Assembly (NCBI GenBank): GCA_025961275.1
Contig: JAOQNJ010000001.1
Coordinates: 4,485,353-4,549,352, forward strand
DNA from: Providencia alcalifaciens
Lineage (GTDB): Bacteria > Pseudomonadota > Gammaproteobacteria > Enterobacterales > Enterobacteriaceae
Direction: 5' to 3'
DNA length: 64,000 nt
Shown here: one piece after another, positions 29,708 to 39,507 of the stretch
Numbering within the stretch: the first letter of the stretch is position 1
Layout of the letters: each line of letters starts with the position of its first letter
Notes under the pieces: model-generated
Told to the model about the DNA's origin: nothing
The model's database searches: none
The model's input: the letters and a program-made list of their open reading frames with translations, nothing else
Translations under genes and position numbers: made by a program

Positions 29708-30703
29708 TTATTGCTCAGTTTGAGCAAAACGTATTGTGACAGGCATTCCTTGGCGTAACGCGGCATCAGGATCGCTGACAATAATCCTTAGTCGATACAC
29801 TAGGTCGGTGCGTAATTCAGGTGTTTGTACCGTTTTAGGTGTAAATTCAGCCGTTGGTGATACAAAACCAATTGTCCCGTGGTACGGTTTTTCAGGACGA
29901 CTGTCGGTATAGAGTAAAACTTTGCTATCAGGTACGGCTATACCTAAATTAGGTTCATTAATGTAAGCTCGAACCCAAACAGGATTATTTAATGTTACAC
30001 TGAAAACCGTATTTCCTGCACCAACAACTGTACCTGGCTCAATCGCGCGCGTTAGGATAGTGCCATCAGAAGGCGCTGTAAGTTGTGTATCTTTCAAATC
30101 TAATTCAGCTTGGGCAACAGCTGCTTCTGCTTGTAGCCACTCACCGCGTGCAGCGGCTATTTCTTCTTGGCGAAAACCACTTTGGTACTGATTTAATTTA
30201 TCCTGTGCAGCCTTTAGCGCGGCGAGTGCTTGATTTCGATTAGTTTGCGCATTCTCTAGCTCGTTTGCTGAGATAACACGAGATGCGACTAATCCTTGTT
30301 GGCGTTTATAAAAACTTTCTGCATATTGCCAAGCGGCTTGTTTTTGGGCAACTTCCGCTTCAACTTGTGCAATTTCTTGTGTGCGATAGCCTTTTTGTTT
30401 CATTGCTAATTGGGCCTTTGCACTGTCTCTTACACCTTTTGCTTTATTCAATGCGTTGATGTAGGGAGCATCGTCAAGTTGCCCTAATGTTTGCCCTGTT
30501 ATAACGCTCGCGCCTTCATCGACATTCAAAGACGCGAGTTTACCAGCTACACGAAAACTAAGGTTTACGGTTCGAACATCAACATTACCATACAGTGTTA
30601 ATACTTTATCTTGCTGAGATTGGTACCAATAATAACCACTTGCTGCTATACCGAGTACGATAACAATAAGAATAAAAAACACGGAAGGACGTTTAAAGTT
30701 CAT
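29708..30703 (-). CDS. ybhG: YbhG, HlyD-family periplasmic adaptor
   Basis: A 331-residue membrane-fusion protein with an N-terminal membrane anchor ([18 protein letters not shown]), a biotinyl-lipoyl half-domain ([19 protein letters not shown]), a coiled-coil hairpin (about 80-200, rich in Ala, Gln and Glu), the second lipoyl half ([20 protein letters not shown]) and a beta-barrel region. It probably links YbhFSR to an outer-membrane channel. It is first in the exporter operon, 81 bp after cecR on the same strand. Confidence 0.94.
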   Translation of the reverse strand: MNFKRPSVFFILIVIVLGIAASGYYWYQSQQDKVLTLYGNVDVRTVNLSFRVAGKLASLNVDEGASVITGQTLGQLDDAPYINALNKAKGVRDSAKAQLAMKQKGYRTQEIAQVEAEVAQKQAAWQYAESFYKRQQGLVASRVISANELENAQTNRNQALAALKAAQDKLNQYQSGFRQEEIAAARGEWLQAEAAVAQAELDLKDTQLTAPSDGTILTRAIEPGTVVGAGNTVFSVTLNNPVWVRAYINEPNLGIAVPDSKVLLYTDSRPEKPYHGTIGFVSPTAEFTPKTVQTPELRTDLVYRLRIIVSDPDAALRQGMPVTIRFAQTEQ

Positions 30704-30784
30704 AACTAACCTATTCGAGTAAATAAAGATGGCTTGAAAGTGATAGAACGATAATCAATAACTCTTTCTTATAAATTAATCATA

Positions 30785-31471
30785 TCACTTTTCTGCATCT
30801 TTGCGACGACGTAATCCCTCTAATAGGATGTTGGTGTGCTCGATAAGGACTTGGTTAATGATTTTATATTCATCCTCATTAATGTGCTTCCAACCTGTTT
30901 GTCGAAGCAAGGTTTCTCTTGCTATACGGAACGACAGGGTTTCCCCCAAAATCGCATGTGTTTGAATCAATGTCGTTAAATTATTGGGGTCGGAATCAAT
31001 ATAGATAGCAATTAGGCGGTTTAATTTTGTATAGATAGGGCCTAGAGCCTGCTCATGTATGATCGAGTAGGCTTCGGTTGGATTTAGCTGTTCCCGGGCA
31101 AGTATGCGAGAAAAGCTCAGGTTCTTTTTTTCTAATTGGAAATAGTTATAAGCTATTAATGCATTTTGTAGAAGCTTCATAGCCTCATTAGGCGTGGGAT
31201 TAGCTAGAGCAAGATAGGCATCAATTGTTTTTAGGTTCTCACAAAAATCTTCTTTGATTGTGTCTGCAATTAATTGGGCTACAGCTAAATACAACCCCTC
31301 TTTTGAACCGAAATAGTACGAAATAGCGGCAATGTTCTGACCTGAAACTTGAGCAATTTTTCGAGTTGTTGCTCCGTCCAGACCTAATTCACCATAGACA
31401 TCAGCAGCGGCGGCTAGCAGCTGCACTTTGGCGTTTTCTCCTCTATGTGTGGATGGTGTATTTGTGATCAT
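30785..31471 (-). CDS. cecR: CecR (YbiH), TetR-family regulator of the ybh exporter
   Basis: A 228-residue TetR regulator with an N-terminal helix-turn-helix ending in SGQNIAAISYYFGSKEGLYLAVAQ, closely matching E. coli CecR. In E. coli it controls ybhGFSR and rhlE and influences sensitivity to cefoperazone and chloramphenicol. Here the gene has the same neighbours: the exporter downstream on its strand and divergent rhlE. The start has AAGGAA six bases upstream, inside the first of two 25-bp direct repeats. Confidence 0.92.
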   Translation of the reverse strand: MITNTPSTHRGENAKVQLLAAAADVYGELGLDGATTRKIAQVSGQNIAAISYYFGSKEGLYLAVAQLIADTIKEDFCENLKTIDAYLALANPTPNEAMKLLQNALIAYNYFQLEKKNLSFSRILAREQLNPTEAYSIIHEQALGPIYTKLNRLIAIYIDSDPNNLTTLIQTHAILGETLSFRIARETLLRQTGWKHINEDEYKIINQVLIEHTNILLEGLRRRKDAEK

Positions 31472-31478
31472 GCTAGTT

Positions 31479-31536
31479 CCTTAACAGTCAAAATTATGTA
31501 TCACCTTAACAGTCAAAATTAAATATCACCTTAACT
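31479..31536. repeat. 25-bp tandem repeats upstream of cecR
   Basis: CCTTAACAGTCAAAATTATG begins at 31479 and recurs with small changes at 31504; CCTTAACT starts a third partial copy at 31529, so the period is 25 bp. The first copy contains the cecR ribosome site on the minus strand. The rest of the 312-bp divergent spacer to rhlE (31537-31783) is AT-rich with no firm motif. Confidence 0.75.
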
Positions 31537-31783
31537 AGATCTAAACGTTTTTTAGTATAAACAGGTGATGTAAAGCGACATCTTCTGGTTCCAGCTAGTT
31601 ATATATACTATATCCAGATAATTTTATATTAATTTATTTACTTAGCTAAATTAATATATTTATTAGACCTAAATAATGTTAGAATTCGCGCAATAGCACG
31701 GCAGTTTGCACCTTTCCTTTATATAACCCTTCCCCTCGAACTGCCTCTGATTATTCAGAGTGGTGAAGCCCGGAGTAATAAAT

Positions 31784-33127
31784 TTGACTAGTTTTTCAGA
31801 CCTCGCATTAAACGAGGAAATCTTGCTTGCCATCAATGAATTAGGCTACGAAAACCCTACACCTATTCAACAGCAAGCTATCCCAGCAGTCCTTGCGGGT
31901 AATGACCTTTTAGCGAGTGCACAAACAGGAACAGGCAAAACTGCCGGTTTTACCTTACCTATTTTACAAAAACTGATTTCTACTCCGCGTGTAGGAAAAG
32001 ATCGTAAACCAATTAGGGCTTTAATATTAACACCAACTCGGGAGTTGGCTGCTCAAGTTGCTGAAAATGTAAAAGAATATAGCACTCACTCTAAAATTCG
32101 CTCATGTGTGGTGTTCGGTGGTGTAAGCATCAATCCACAGATGATGAAACTACGCGGTGGGGTTGATATTTTGATTGCAACGCCAGGTCGTTTACTCGAT
32201 CTCGCTCATCAAAATGCAGTAGATTTATCCCAAGTTGAAGTTTTCGTGCTTGATGAAGCTGACCGTATGTTAGATATGGGATTCATCCATGATATTCGCC
32301 GTGTAATTAATAGATTACCGAAGAAACGCCAAAATTTACTGTTTTCTGCAACCTTTTCAGATGAAATTAAACAATTAGCCAATAAATTACTGACTAATCC
32401 AGTGACAATTGAAGTGGCTCCACGGAACTCTGCTTCGGAGCAAGTGACGCAATTCGTTCACCTTGTGGATAAAAAACGTAAAGCTGAATTGCTATCTCAC
32501 ATGATTGGTCGTGAAAATTGGCAACAAGTTCTGGTGTTTACTCGTACTAAGCATGGTGCAAACCGTCTTGCTGAACATCTGAATAAAGATGGTGTTAAAG
32601 CAGCTGCAATTCATGGTAATAAAAGCCAAGGTGCGCGAACCCGTGCGCTGGCTGACTTTAAATCTGGCGATATTCGTGTCTTAGTGGCAACGGATATTGC
32701 AGCCCGTGGCTTAGATATTGAACAATTACCGTATGTCGTTAACTTTGAATTGCCCAACATTGCGGAAGATTATGTTCACCGTATAGGTCGTACAGGGCGT
32801 GCAGAAGCTACTGGTATGGCGATTTCTTTAGTCTGCGTCGATGAAATTAAGTTACTCAAAGACATCGAAAAGTTATTGAAAAAAACAATTACACCAATGG
32901 CGATTGAAGGATATGAACCAGATCCTTCTATTAAAGCGGAACCTATCCAAAAAGGCCCTCAGCGTACCAATGATAGACGTGGTGGCTCACGTACTTCTAA
33001 CGATAGAGGCCCTGCAAAGCCACGTCGTGAACGTGCACCAGCGCCAAAAGGTAAGCCTTCAACAACTTCAGGTTCTCCTTGGAAAAGCGCACAAAAGAAA
33101 ACTCGCTCGAGTCACGGTGAAGGCTAA
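31784..33127 (+). CDS. rhlE: RhlE, DEAD-box RNA helicase
   Basis: A 447-residue ATP-dependent RNA helicase involved in ribosome assembly and RNA turnover. Motifs appear in order: [10 protein letters not shown] (Q motif), [49 protein letters not shown] and HRIGRTGR. The C-terminal tail is basic and rich in Arg, Pro and Ser. The best start is TTG at 31784 ([10 protein letters not shown]) with GGAG eight bases upstream. GTG codons at 31760 and 31763 lack support. The stop overlaps dusC by one base. Confidence 0.94.
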   Translation: MTSFSDLALNEEILLAINELGYENPTPIQQQAIPAVLAGNDLLASAQTGTGKTAGFTLPILQKLISTPRVGKDRKPIRALILTPTRELAAQVAENVKEYSTHSKIRSCVVFGGVSINPQMMKLRGGVDILIATPGRLLDLAHQNAVDLSQVEVFVLDEADRMLDMGFIHDIRRVINRLPKKRQNLLFSATFSDEIKQLANKLLTNPVTIEVAPRNSASEQVTQFVHLVDKKRKAELLSHMIGRENWQQVLVFTRTKHGANRLAEHLNKDGVKAAAIHGNKSQGARTRALADFKSGDIRVLVATDIAARGLDIEQLPYVVNFELPNIAEDYVHRIGRTGRAEATGMAISLVCVDEIKLLKDIEKLLKKTITPMAIEGYEPDPSIKAEPIQKGPQRTNDRRGGSRTSNDRGPAKPRRERAPAPKGKPSTTSGSPWKSAQKKTRSSHGEG

Positions 33128-34077
33128 TGCGTGTTGTTCTTGCTCCCATGGAAGGGGTTCTTGATTCGTTAGTACGTTCTTTGTTAAGTGAGGTCAATAG
33201 TTATGACCTATGTATTACAGAGTTCGTACGCGTTGTAGATACTCTATTACCCGCTAAAACCTTTTATCGACTTTGTCCTGAATTACGACACGGCAGTCGT
33301 ACACCATCAGGGACGTTAGTTAGGGTGCAATTGCTAGGACAGCATCCTCAATGGTTGGCTGAAAATGCGGATAGAGCCGTTTCGCTGGGTTCTTGGGGGG
33401 TTGATCTTAACTGTGGTTGCCCCTCTAAAACAGTAAATGGCCATGGAGGCGGAGCAACATTATTAAAGCAACCCGATCTTATATATCGTGCAGCGAAAGC
33501 TATTCGTGAAGCGGTTCCAAAAGAGTTACCGGTTTCAGTAAAAATAAGATTAGGGTGGGATAATAGTCAGTTTTGCCATGAAATTGCTGATGCGGTAGAA
33601 CAAGCAGGGGCGACTGAGCTTACTGTGCATGGCCGTACTAAAGAAGATGGCTATAAAGCTGAAAAAATCAACTGGCAGGCGATTGGTGGTATCCGCCGCC
33701 GGCTATCGATTCCCGTTATTGCTAATGGTGAGATTTGGGATTATGAAAGTGCCCAGCGATGCATTGCGATTACAGGATGTGATTCAATCATGATCGGACG
33801 AGGCGCGTTAAATACGCCTAATCTTAGTCATGTCGTGAAAAATAATCAGCCTAGAATGCCTTGGGAACAAGTTGGGCAGGTATTACTAAAATATACTGAA
33901 CTTGAAAAACAAGGTGATACAGGTCACTACCATGCAGCACGAATTAAACAATGGCTGAGCTACCTGCGTAAAGAATATACACAAGCCGATGAGCTATTTT
34001 CGCATGTGAGAGCATTAAAAAATGCGAGTCAAATTGCTGACGTAATAGAAAAAGAAGTCGAAAATAGAATTATTTGA
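33127..34077 (+). CDS. dusC: DusC, tRNA-dihydrouridine(16) synthase
   Basis: A 316-residue flavoenzyme that reduces uridine 16 of tRNA. It has [13 protein letters not shown] at the N-terminus, the catalytic cysteine in [46 protein letters not shown] and IMIGRGAL. Length matches E. coli DusC (315). It starts in the rhlE stop codon (TAATG), so the two are probably coupled. No clear terminator follows. Confidence 0.95.
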   Translation: MRVVLAPMEGVLDSLVRSLLSEVNSYDLCITEFVRVVDTLLPAKTFYRLCPELRHGSRTPSGTLVRVQLLGQHPQWLAENADRAVSLGSWGVDLNCGCPSKTVNGHGGGATLLKQPDLIYRAAKAIREAVPKELPVSVKIRLGWDNSQFCHEIADAVEQAGATELTVHGRTKEDGYKAEKINWQAIGGIRRRLSIPVIANGEIWDYESAQRCIAITGCDSIMIGRGALNTPNLSHVVKNNQPRMPWEQVGQVLLKYTELEKQGDTGHYHAARIKQWLSYLRKEYTQADELFSHVRALKNASQIADVIEKEVENRII

Positions 34078-34222
34078 TTGTTTTTTAATCGAACAGACCT
34101 ATTTAGATTTGCAAAAATTGATTATTAGATCTTTACTTAGAATGTTATGTCATTTTTTAGTAACGATAAATTGGAGTTAAGCTATATGTCATTATATGGC
34201 AAACAAATAGAATTAACCTCTA

Positions 34223-34252
34223 TTTTGTCATATTCAATTTTGCCATACTCAA
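34223..34252 (+). repeat. Two 15-bp direct repeats before the GlsB-type gene
   Basis: TTTTGTCATATTCAA and TTTTGCCATACTCAA are adjacent 15-bp units differing at two positions, and CTTTGTATAGG follows. They lie 20 bp before the start codon, inside the probable leader. A regulatory role is possible but not shown. Confidence 0.55.
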
Positions 34253-34271
34253 CTTTGTATAGGGGTCTATG

Positions 34272-34520
34272 ATGGGTGTTATTTCTTGGGTTATCTTTGG
34301 TCTTATTGCGGGAATTTTGGCTAAGTGGATCATGCCAGGAACCTACCAAATTGGTTTTGTCATGACAATCATATTAGGGATTGTTGGGGCAGTCGTTGGC
34401 GGATACATCAGCACTTTCTTTGGCAAAGGTAAGGTGGATGGTTTCAACTTCGGCAGTTTTGTCGTTGCTGTGATCGGTGCAATAGTGGTGCTATTTTTGG
34501 CTGGAGTATTCGCTAAGTAG
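34272..34520 (+). CDS. GlsB/YeaQ/YmgE family small membrane protein
   Basis: 82 residues with three membrane helices, rich in Gly. FGLIAGILAKWIMPG, ILGIVGAVVGG and DGFNFGSFVVAVIGAIVVLF are very close to E. coli YeaQ. The family (transglycosylase-associated, by old naming) is linked to general stress responses; no biochemical function is established. Two adjacent ATG codons (34269 and 34272) are possible starts after GGGG; I give the second. It is a single gene with a perfect bidirectional terminator downstream. Confidence 0.9.
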   Translation: MGVISWVIFGLIAGILAKWIMPGTYQIGFVMTIILGIVGAVVGGYISTFFGKGKVDGFNFGSFVVAVIGAIVVLFLAGVFAK

Positions 34521-34548
34521 CAGAGTATAAAGCACCTTGATAAATCAC

Positions 34549-34577
34549 AATAAACCACAGCAACGCTGTGGTTTATT
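34549..34577. terminator. Bidirectional terminator between the GlsB-type gene and sseA
   Basis: AATAAACCACAG (34549-34560) pairs perfectly over 12 bases with CTGTGGTTTATT (34566-34577), loop CAACG. The A/T ends of the stem supply U-tracts on both strands, which suits two convergent genes. Confidence 0.88.
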
Positions 34578-34638
34578 GTTTCTATAAATGAATAACCCAT
34601 AGTAAAGTAAGCGAATTGCTCTTTGCTCGAATGAGAGG

Positions 34639-35478
34639 TTAAACCTCTATCGGCAATCCATTATTTTGACCCCATTCAGCCCATGAGCCGTCATAAATTC
34701 TGACATTGTTATTACCCAATAAATTGAGTGCCATCAATACGACAGCTGCTGTCATTCCTGAACCACAGCTTGTGATCGAGGGGGCATGAATATCGATGCC
34801 TTGTTCAGCAAATATTGCGTTGAGTTGTTCTGGTGATTTAAATTGACCATTTTCTACCAGAAGATCCCAAGGCATATTTTTACTGCCGGGTAGGTGGCCC
34901 ATTCTTAAACCTGGACGAGGCTCGGGTGCTTGTGCTAAAAAACGAGCAGCAGCACGAGCATCAATAATTTGAACTTGGCCAGCATTGACGATATCAAGCA
35001 CTTGAGCTTGATTTAATGCATTTGCATCATGACGCTTAGCGATGAACGTTTGAGCTACGGGAGAAGCTACTTCCCCTGAATCAATATTAAATCCCGCCGC
35101 TTTCCAACCATCAATACCGCCAGCAAGAATTTTGACATGCTTGTGGCCCATAGTGGTAAATGTCCACCATGCACGTGGTGCTGAAAATAAATTGTTTTGA
35201 GCATAAATAATAACTTGCGTGTTATTGCTGATCCCCATAGCGCCGACAGCACGACTAAAAGTCTCTGCGTCAGGAAGCATATGCGGCAGAGGAATATTGG
35301 TATTTGCGATTTCATCCTGATTAAAGAATTGTGAGCTAGGAATATGTTCTTCTAACCAACGTTGTCGACAGTCGTAAGGAGCCGTTGGCGGCGGAGATGA
35401 AGCATCAAGTACGATAAGATTATCATCTGACAAATGGTCATTTAACCATTCGGGGGTCACAAAATAAGCGTCATACAT
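34639..35478 (-). CDS. sseA: SseA, 3-mercaptopyruvate sulfurtransferase
   Basis: A 279-residue protein with two rhodanese domains. The N-terminal domain is inactive and the C-terminal one carries the catalytic loop CGSGMTA with Cys238. CGSG(V/M)TA is the mercaptopyruvate-type loop, distinct from thiosulfate rhodaneses. It transfers sulfur from 3-mercaptopyruvate to acceptors such as cyanide or thiols. The other conserved blocks are VLDASSPPP, HIPSSQFFNQDEI and LRMGHLPGSKNMPW. A small membrane-protein gene lies 26 bp upstream on the same strand. Confidence 0.95.
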   Translation of the reverse strand: MYDAYFVTPEWLNDHLSDDNLIVLDASSPPPTAPYDCRQRWLEEHIPSSQFFNQDEIANTNIPLPHMLPDAETFSRAVGAMGISNNTQVIIYAQNNLFSAPRAWWTFTTMGHKHVKILAGGIDGWKAAGFNIDSGEVASPVAQTFIAKRHDANALNQAQVLDIVNAGQVQIIDARAAARFLAQAPEPRPGLRMGHLPGSKNMPWDLLVENGQFKSPEQLNAIFAEQGIDIHAPSITSCGSGMTAAVVLMALNLLGNNNVRIYDGSWAEWGQNNGLPIEV

Positions 35479-35504
35479 AAGTTACTTCATCCTGAGTTTA
35501 AAAG

Positions 35505-35666
35505 TTACTGGGCTTGATTAACTGACGGCAAAATGGAAGGTTGTTCCGGTTGGCTTTGTTCAAGAGGGGTGGTAGAGCGCGTATAAATATTCATGCCAGC
35601 TAAGATCGTTCCACCGATGGAGAAAAATGCACATAGCGCAAAAAGTGCGATGACAACCATTTTCAT
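35505..35666 (-). CDS. Small predicted membrane protein, 53 residues
   Basis: On the minus strand ATG at 35666 opens 53 codons to TAA at 35505. Residues 3-27 are a hydrophobic helix (VVIALFALCAFFSIGGTILA), followed by a polar tail with Pro and Gln. AGG lies eight bases before the start. It ends 26 bp before sseA on the same strand, so cotranscription is likely. I do not recognise a family. Single span, ribosome site and placement make it credible; a longer shadow ORF overlaps it in another frame. Confidence 0.55.
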   Translation of the reverse strand: MKMVVIALFALCAFFSIGGTILAGMNIYTRSTTPLEQSQPEQPSILPSVNQAQ

Positions 35667-35791
35667 TTTTTATAACCTGAATAGAAGAAGTAAACCCAAA
35701 GTATAACGCGATGCCTGTTGCAGACAAGTTAAATACTCTATTTTGTGCCGACGAATTGGCAATTTGCCAACCTGTTCCCAATTTTATGGCA

Positions 35792-35811
35792 TAATGGTTT
35801 TTTAAACAGTA
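35792..35811. promoter_or_regulatory. Candidate LexA box upstream of dinG
   Basis: TAATGGTTTTTTAAACAGTA has ATG-N10-CAG where CTG-N10-CAG is the SOS consensus, with one mismatch in the core. The flanks TA...TA also match. It lies 100 bp before dinG, which is an SOS gene in E. coli. Confidence 0.6.
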
Positions 35812-35910
35812 GTTTTTGCGAGAAATGTCTGCAAACATTACATTTTTATTTCTGCGTTGTTTGCCTATTTGGTTATTCTACGTCCTCTAATATTAATAGC
35901 TGTGAGCCCT

Positions 35911-38052
35911 ATGTCCCTGTCCAACAAAATAAAAGAAAATATAACTCAATGGTATAAAGGGTTATCACTGCAAATTGACGGGTTCGTTTCGCGCGCTCCA
36001 CAGCGCCAAATGATTGCTGAAGTAGCGAAGAATTTGGCTGATGAGGAAGGTCGTCACTTAGTCATAGAAGCGCCCACGGGTGTTGGAAAGACGCTATCGT
36101 ATCTCATCCCAGGGATCGCCGTTGGCCGAGAAGAAGGCAAAACGTTAGTCGTCAGTACTGCGAATGTGGCACTTCAAGATCAGATATTTAGTAAAGACCT
36201 GCCACTTTTGAGTAAAATTATCCCTAATCTTAAATTTACAGGCGCTTTTGGACGAGCGCGTTACGTATGCCCACGTAACCTTGAGGCTATTTGTGCTGCG
36301 GAAGGGGAACAAATTGATTTAATGCTGTTGGTTGAAGATAAACATGAGGTCGCGAATAGTGAAGAGAGAGCCATTTGCCAACAGCTGCGTAATGACTTTC
36401 ACAGTTTCGTGTGGGACGGCTTAAGAGATCATCACAAACGTGCTTTTAGTGATAGTTTATGGCGTAAAGTGAGTACCGATAAAATGAACTGTTTAGGTCG
36501 CAACTGTCAATTTTATCAACGGTGCCCCTTTTTTATTGCTCGCCGTGAAATTGAAGATGCTGATGTGGTGGTAGCGAACCATGCCTTAGTCATGGCCGCG
36601 ATGGAAAGTGAATCTGTATTGCCTGATCCTAAAAAACTACTTTTAGTATTGGATGAGGGACACCATATTCCTGATGTTGCAAGGGATGCTTTGGAAGTTG
36701 AAGGGGAAATCACCCTTGTGCAATTAACTGCGCAAGTTGATAGCTTTATTCAGCATGTTGGGCAATATATCGCTCAATTTAGGCCAGTGAAACCACCAAA
36801 ATTAGCCAATCCAGAACGTTTGCAACAGCATGCTGAAAAATTACGAGAAGCCTTTCGTGATTTTTCACTATTAACTAATGCGTTATTACCTGAAACATCG
36901 AAGGACGAAGAATACTTATTCCCTCTGGGAAAATTACCTGAAGCGATGCAGTTATGTTGTCAGGATTTATTCAAACTGACGGATGCACTCAGAGGGCTTG
37001 CTGAATCAATTTCAAATGATTTAGCGGAGCAAACAGCTAAGCAGGATATTGTTCGCTTACATCGCTCTATTCTATTAACCAGTAGAGCGATGGGGTATTT
37101 TGAAAATATGGCTAAACTGTGGCGTTTAGCTGCGCTTGATCAAGCCTCTGGGGCACCTGTATCGAAGTGGCTTACGCGTCGTTACGAAAAAAACCAGTCT
37201 CGTTTATTTATGCATTGTGCAGGGATCCGAGTGAGTGAGCAGTTACAGCAACTTTTATGGCGCAATGTACCTCACATTGTTATCACTTCGGCAACGCTAC
37301 GCTCACTTAATAGTTATTCACGTTTTCAAGAGCTCGCAGGGTTATCTGAAAAAAGTGATGACCGTTTTATCTCGCTATCTTCCCCTTTTAATCATATTGA
37401 GCAGGGTAAGTTGATTATTCCTCAAATGGAAAATGAACCAACCATCGCTAATGAGCCACAACATCTTGCTGAAATGGCCAGCTATTTTCGCAATGAATTA
37501 AAAAAAGAGAGTCATCGTGGTGTGTTGGTTTTATTTAGCAGCCAGCGTGCAATGGAAGGCTTTCTTGAACACTTGAAAGATTTGCGTTTACAGCTATTAG
37601 TTCAAGGTGATCAACCACGTTATCGATTGGTAGAAACACATTGCGAAAGAATTGATAATGGCTTAGCAAGTGCGTTGATTGGTTTACAATCCTTTGCTGA
37701 AGGGCTGGATTTAAAAGGCGAGTACTTAACTCAAGTGCACATCCACAAAATCGCATTTCCGCCTGTTAATAACCCTGTCATTATCACGGAAGGTGAATGG
37801 CTAAAGTCCCTAAAACGTTATCCATTTGAAGTACAAAGTTTACCAAGCGCATCGTTTAACTTGATCCAGCAAGCTGGAAGGTTAATCCGTAGTCATCAGT
37901 GTTATGGTGAAATCATTATTTATGATAAACGCCTAATCACTAAAAATTATGGTAAACGTTTACTCAACGCGTTACCTATTTTTCCGATTGAACGCCCAGA
38001 AATGCCAGACATAGTAAAGAGAAAAAAAAGCCAAAGTAAGGATGTCATATAG
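35911..38052 (+). CDS. dinG: DinG, damage-inducible ATP-dependent DNA helicase
   Basis: A 713-residue XPD-like superfamily 2 helicase that unwinds R-loops and D-loops. It has RAPQRQMI (Q motif), Walker A EAPTGVGKT, VVSTANVALQDQ, four cysteines of the FeS domain between about residues 120 and 205 (RYVCPRNL, MNCLGRNCQFYQRCPF), LVLDEGHHIPD, ITSATLRS and QQAGRLIRS. The start MSLSNKIKENI follows a weak GTGAG; the frame is open 18 codons upstream, but that part is not conserved with E. coli. The LexA-like box upstream predicts SOS induction. Confidence 0.95.
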   Translation: MSLSNKIKENITQWYKGLSLQIDGFVSRAPQRQMIAEVAKNLADEEGRHLVIEAPTGVGKTLSYLIPGIAVGREEGKTLVVSTANVALQDQIFSKDLPLLSKIIPNLKFTGAFGRARYVCPRNLEAICAAEGEQIDLMLLVEDKHEVANSEERAICQQLRNDFHSFVWDGLRDHHKRAFSDSLWRKVSTDKMNCLGRNCQFYQRCPFFIARREIEDADVVVANHALVMAAMESESVLPDPKKLLLVLDEGHHIPDVARDALEVEGEITLVQLTAQVDSFIQHVGQYIAQFRPVKPPKLANPERLQQHAEKLREAFRDFSLLTNALLPETSKDEEYLFPLGKLPEAMQLCCQDLFKLTDALRGLAESISNDLAEQTAKQDIVRLHRSILLTSRAMGYFENMAKLWRLAALDQASGAPVSKWLTRRYEKNQSRLFMHCAGIRVSEQLQQLLWRNVPHIVITSATLRSLNSYSRFQELAGLSEKSDDRFISLSSPFNHIEQGKLIIPQMENEPTIANEPQHLAEMASYFRNELKKESHRGVLVLFSSQRAMEGFLEHLKDLRLQLLVQGDQPRYRLVETHCERIDNGLASALIGLQSFAEGLDLKGEYLTQVHIHKIAFPPVNNPVIITEGEWLKSLKRYPFEVQSLPSASFNLIQQAGRLIRSHQCYGEIIIYDKRLITKNYGKRLLNALPIFPIERPEMPDIVKRKKSQSKDVI

Positions 38053-38128
38053 TCTTCAATTTAAAGCCTGTTAATGATATTGATTATGAAGTAAGGCGTT
38101 CTAATAAATCAAAAAACAGGAATAAAAA

Positions 38129-38458
38129 ATGCAAATGAATGATATCCCATTTGGGGGGACTTTCTGGGACAATATTGAGCCAGAGACTCATGAAGGAGAG
38201 CAGGGCTTCGCATTATGGCGTACCGCCAAATTTGGTGATATACGCGTTCGCATTGTTGAATATTCGCCGGGTTATCTTGCTGATCATTGGTGTTTAAAAG
38301 GGCATATTTTGCTTTGTTTGGAAGGTGAGTTGAATTCGGAGCTGGATGATGGTCGTACTTTTATACTAACGCCTGGCATAAGCTATCAAGTAGCTGATAA
38401 CGCGGAAGCACATCGTTCATCAACGCCGACGTGGGCTAAATTATTTATTGTCGATTAA
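38129..38458 (+). CDS. DHCW-motif cupin-fold protein
   Basis: 109 residues, a single cupin barrel. It has the motif ADHWCLKGHILLCLEGE, the Asp-His-Cys-Trp-type signature of a small uncharacterised cupin family, then a second strand set with the His of EAHRSS. Metal binding is expected for the fold, but substrate and reaction are unknown. AGGA lies six bases before the ATG; a second ATG two codons later is possible. It is alone between dinG and convergent dps. Confidence 0.8.
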   Translation: MQMNDIPFGGTFWDNIEPETHEGEQGFALWRTAKFGDIRVRIVEYSPGYLADHWCLKGHILLCLEGELNSELDDGRTFILTPGISYQVADNAEAHRSSTPTWAKLFIVD

Positions 38459-38545
38459 ATGAAGTCTGTTATAGAGTCGATTATCAACAAACGCCATACA
38501 ACTTGAAGTATTTTTGGGAGTAGATTTAGTTTTTAGCAATAAAAA

Positions 38546-38565
38546 GGCCACACAAGAGTGTGGCC
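38546..38565 (-). terminator. Terminator of dps
   Basis: On the minus strand GGCCACAC, a 4-nt loop and GTGTGGCC form a perfect 8-bp GC-rich stem, followed by TTTTTATT (plus-strand A-run to 38545). It ends dps; the plus-strand cupin gene ends about 90 bp away. Confidence 0.9.
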
Positions 38566-38600
38566 ACTGGGTCAACCAACGTTGACTATTTTTATCGACA

Positions 38601-39104
38601 TTACTCAATATTTGCTTCTAAGAACCATAAAAACTTATCAAGATCGCGTGATGCTGCGGTAAACATATCAGCGGTATCTTCATCTTCAACTTCATCTATC
38701 GCCTTACGAATATCATTGGCGACCACTGCATAGCGGTCTGCTAATGCTTTTAAGTGGTCTTGGACATCATGAATGTCAACGGGATATGCTTCTAATGACG
38801 TGAGCTTATTGACTTGTTGAGTTGTACCAATTGCCACACCACCGAGCTGAACAGCACGCTCAGCGAACTCATCAAGATGCTCAACCAGAGTTGTACGGAA
38901 ACCATCCAACATTTCATGTATTGCAATGAAATTACGTCCACGCATATTCCAGTGTGCTTGTTTGGTCATTAAAGAAAGATCAATAAAATTAATCACCATC
39001 GCATTAAGCATACCGATAGATTCTAATTTGACGCTATCGTCGACATCATTACGGGTATATAAAAGGTTTGCTTGAGGTGCTTTTACTAATTTAGCTGTAC
39101 TCAT
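38601..39104 (-). CDS. dps: Dps, starvation DNA-binding ferritin-like protein
   Basis: A 167-residue protein, the same length as E. coli Dps. Twelve subunits form a shell that oxidises Fe(II) with H2O2 and coats DNA. It keeps the lysine-bearing N-terminal tail ([20 protein letters not shown]), the ferroxidase-site residues in [22 protein letters not shown] with the later DHLDEFAER-type helix, and the C-terminal [18 protein letters not shown]. The 403-bp region upstream (39105-39507) is AT-rich and must hold the dps promoter; I see no certain OxyR or IHF site. Confidence 0.97.
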   Translation of the reverse strand: MSTAKLVKAPQANLLYTRNDVDDSVKLESIGMLNAMVINFIDLSLMTKQAHWNMRGRNFIAIHEMLDGFRTTLVEHLDEFAERAVQLGGVAIGTTQQVNKLTSLEAYPVDIHDVQDHLKALADRYAVVANDIRKAIDEVEDEDTADMFTAASRDLDKFLWFLEANIE

Positions 39105-39507
39105 AATTTTTCCCCTTATAATTAATTATCTAGCAATCTGCTTCTGTTACTTAATATATAACAATAGATTCAGATTGTCATAACGTAATATTCTATTACT
39201 TTGATAGGTAAAATTGATAACTGCCTATAAATAAAATAATTAGTACTTAATAATATAGAAGTAATCAACTAATATTTCAATGATATGAAATAAACTTTAC
39301 AAAAATAAGAATAATAAATCATTTCTTTTAACTCTATTAACCTAATTAACAAAACGAATAACAAGTTACTTATTATTTTCTAAATAATTTCATTGAATGA
39401 AAAAGTATGAAAAACAAGTAACCCGAATCACAGTATTAATTATGTTCATCGGGTTTTATATCGAAATAGCTGTAGTGATTACATACAAAATGGATTATTT
39501 GGAATGT

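Noticed and set aside
35560-35838. Minus-strand 92-codon ORF upstream of dinG
   Set aside because: It overlaps the better-supported 53-codon ORF in another frame, has no ribosome site and reads like non-coding sequence.
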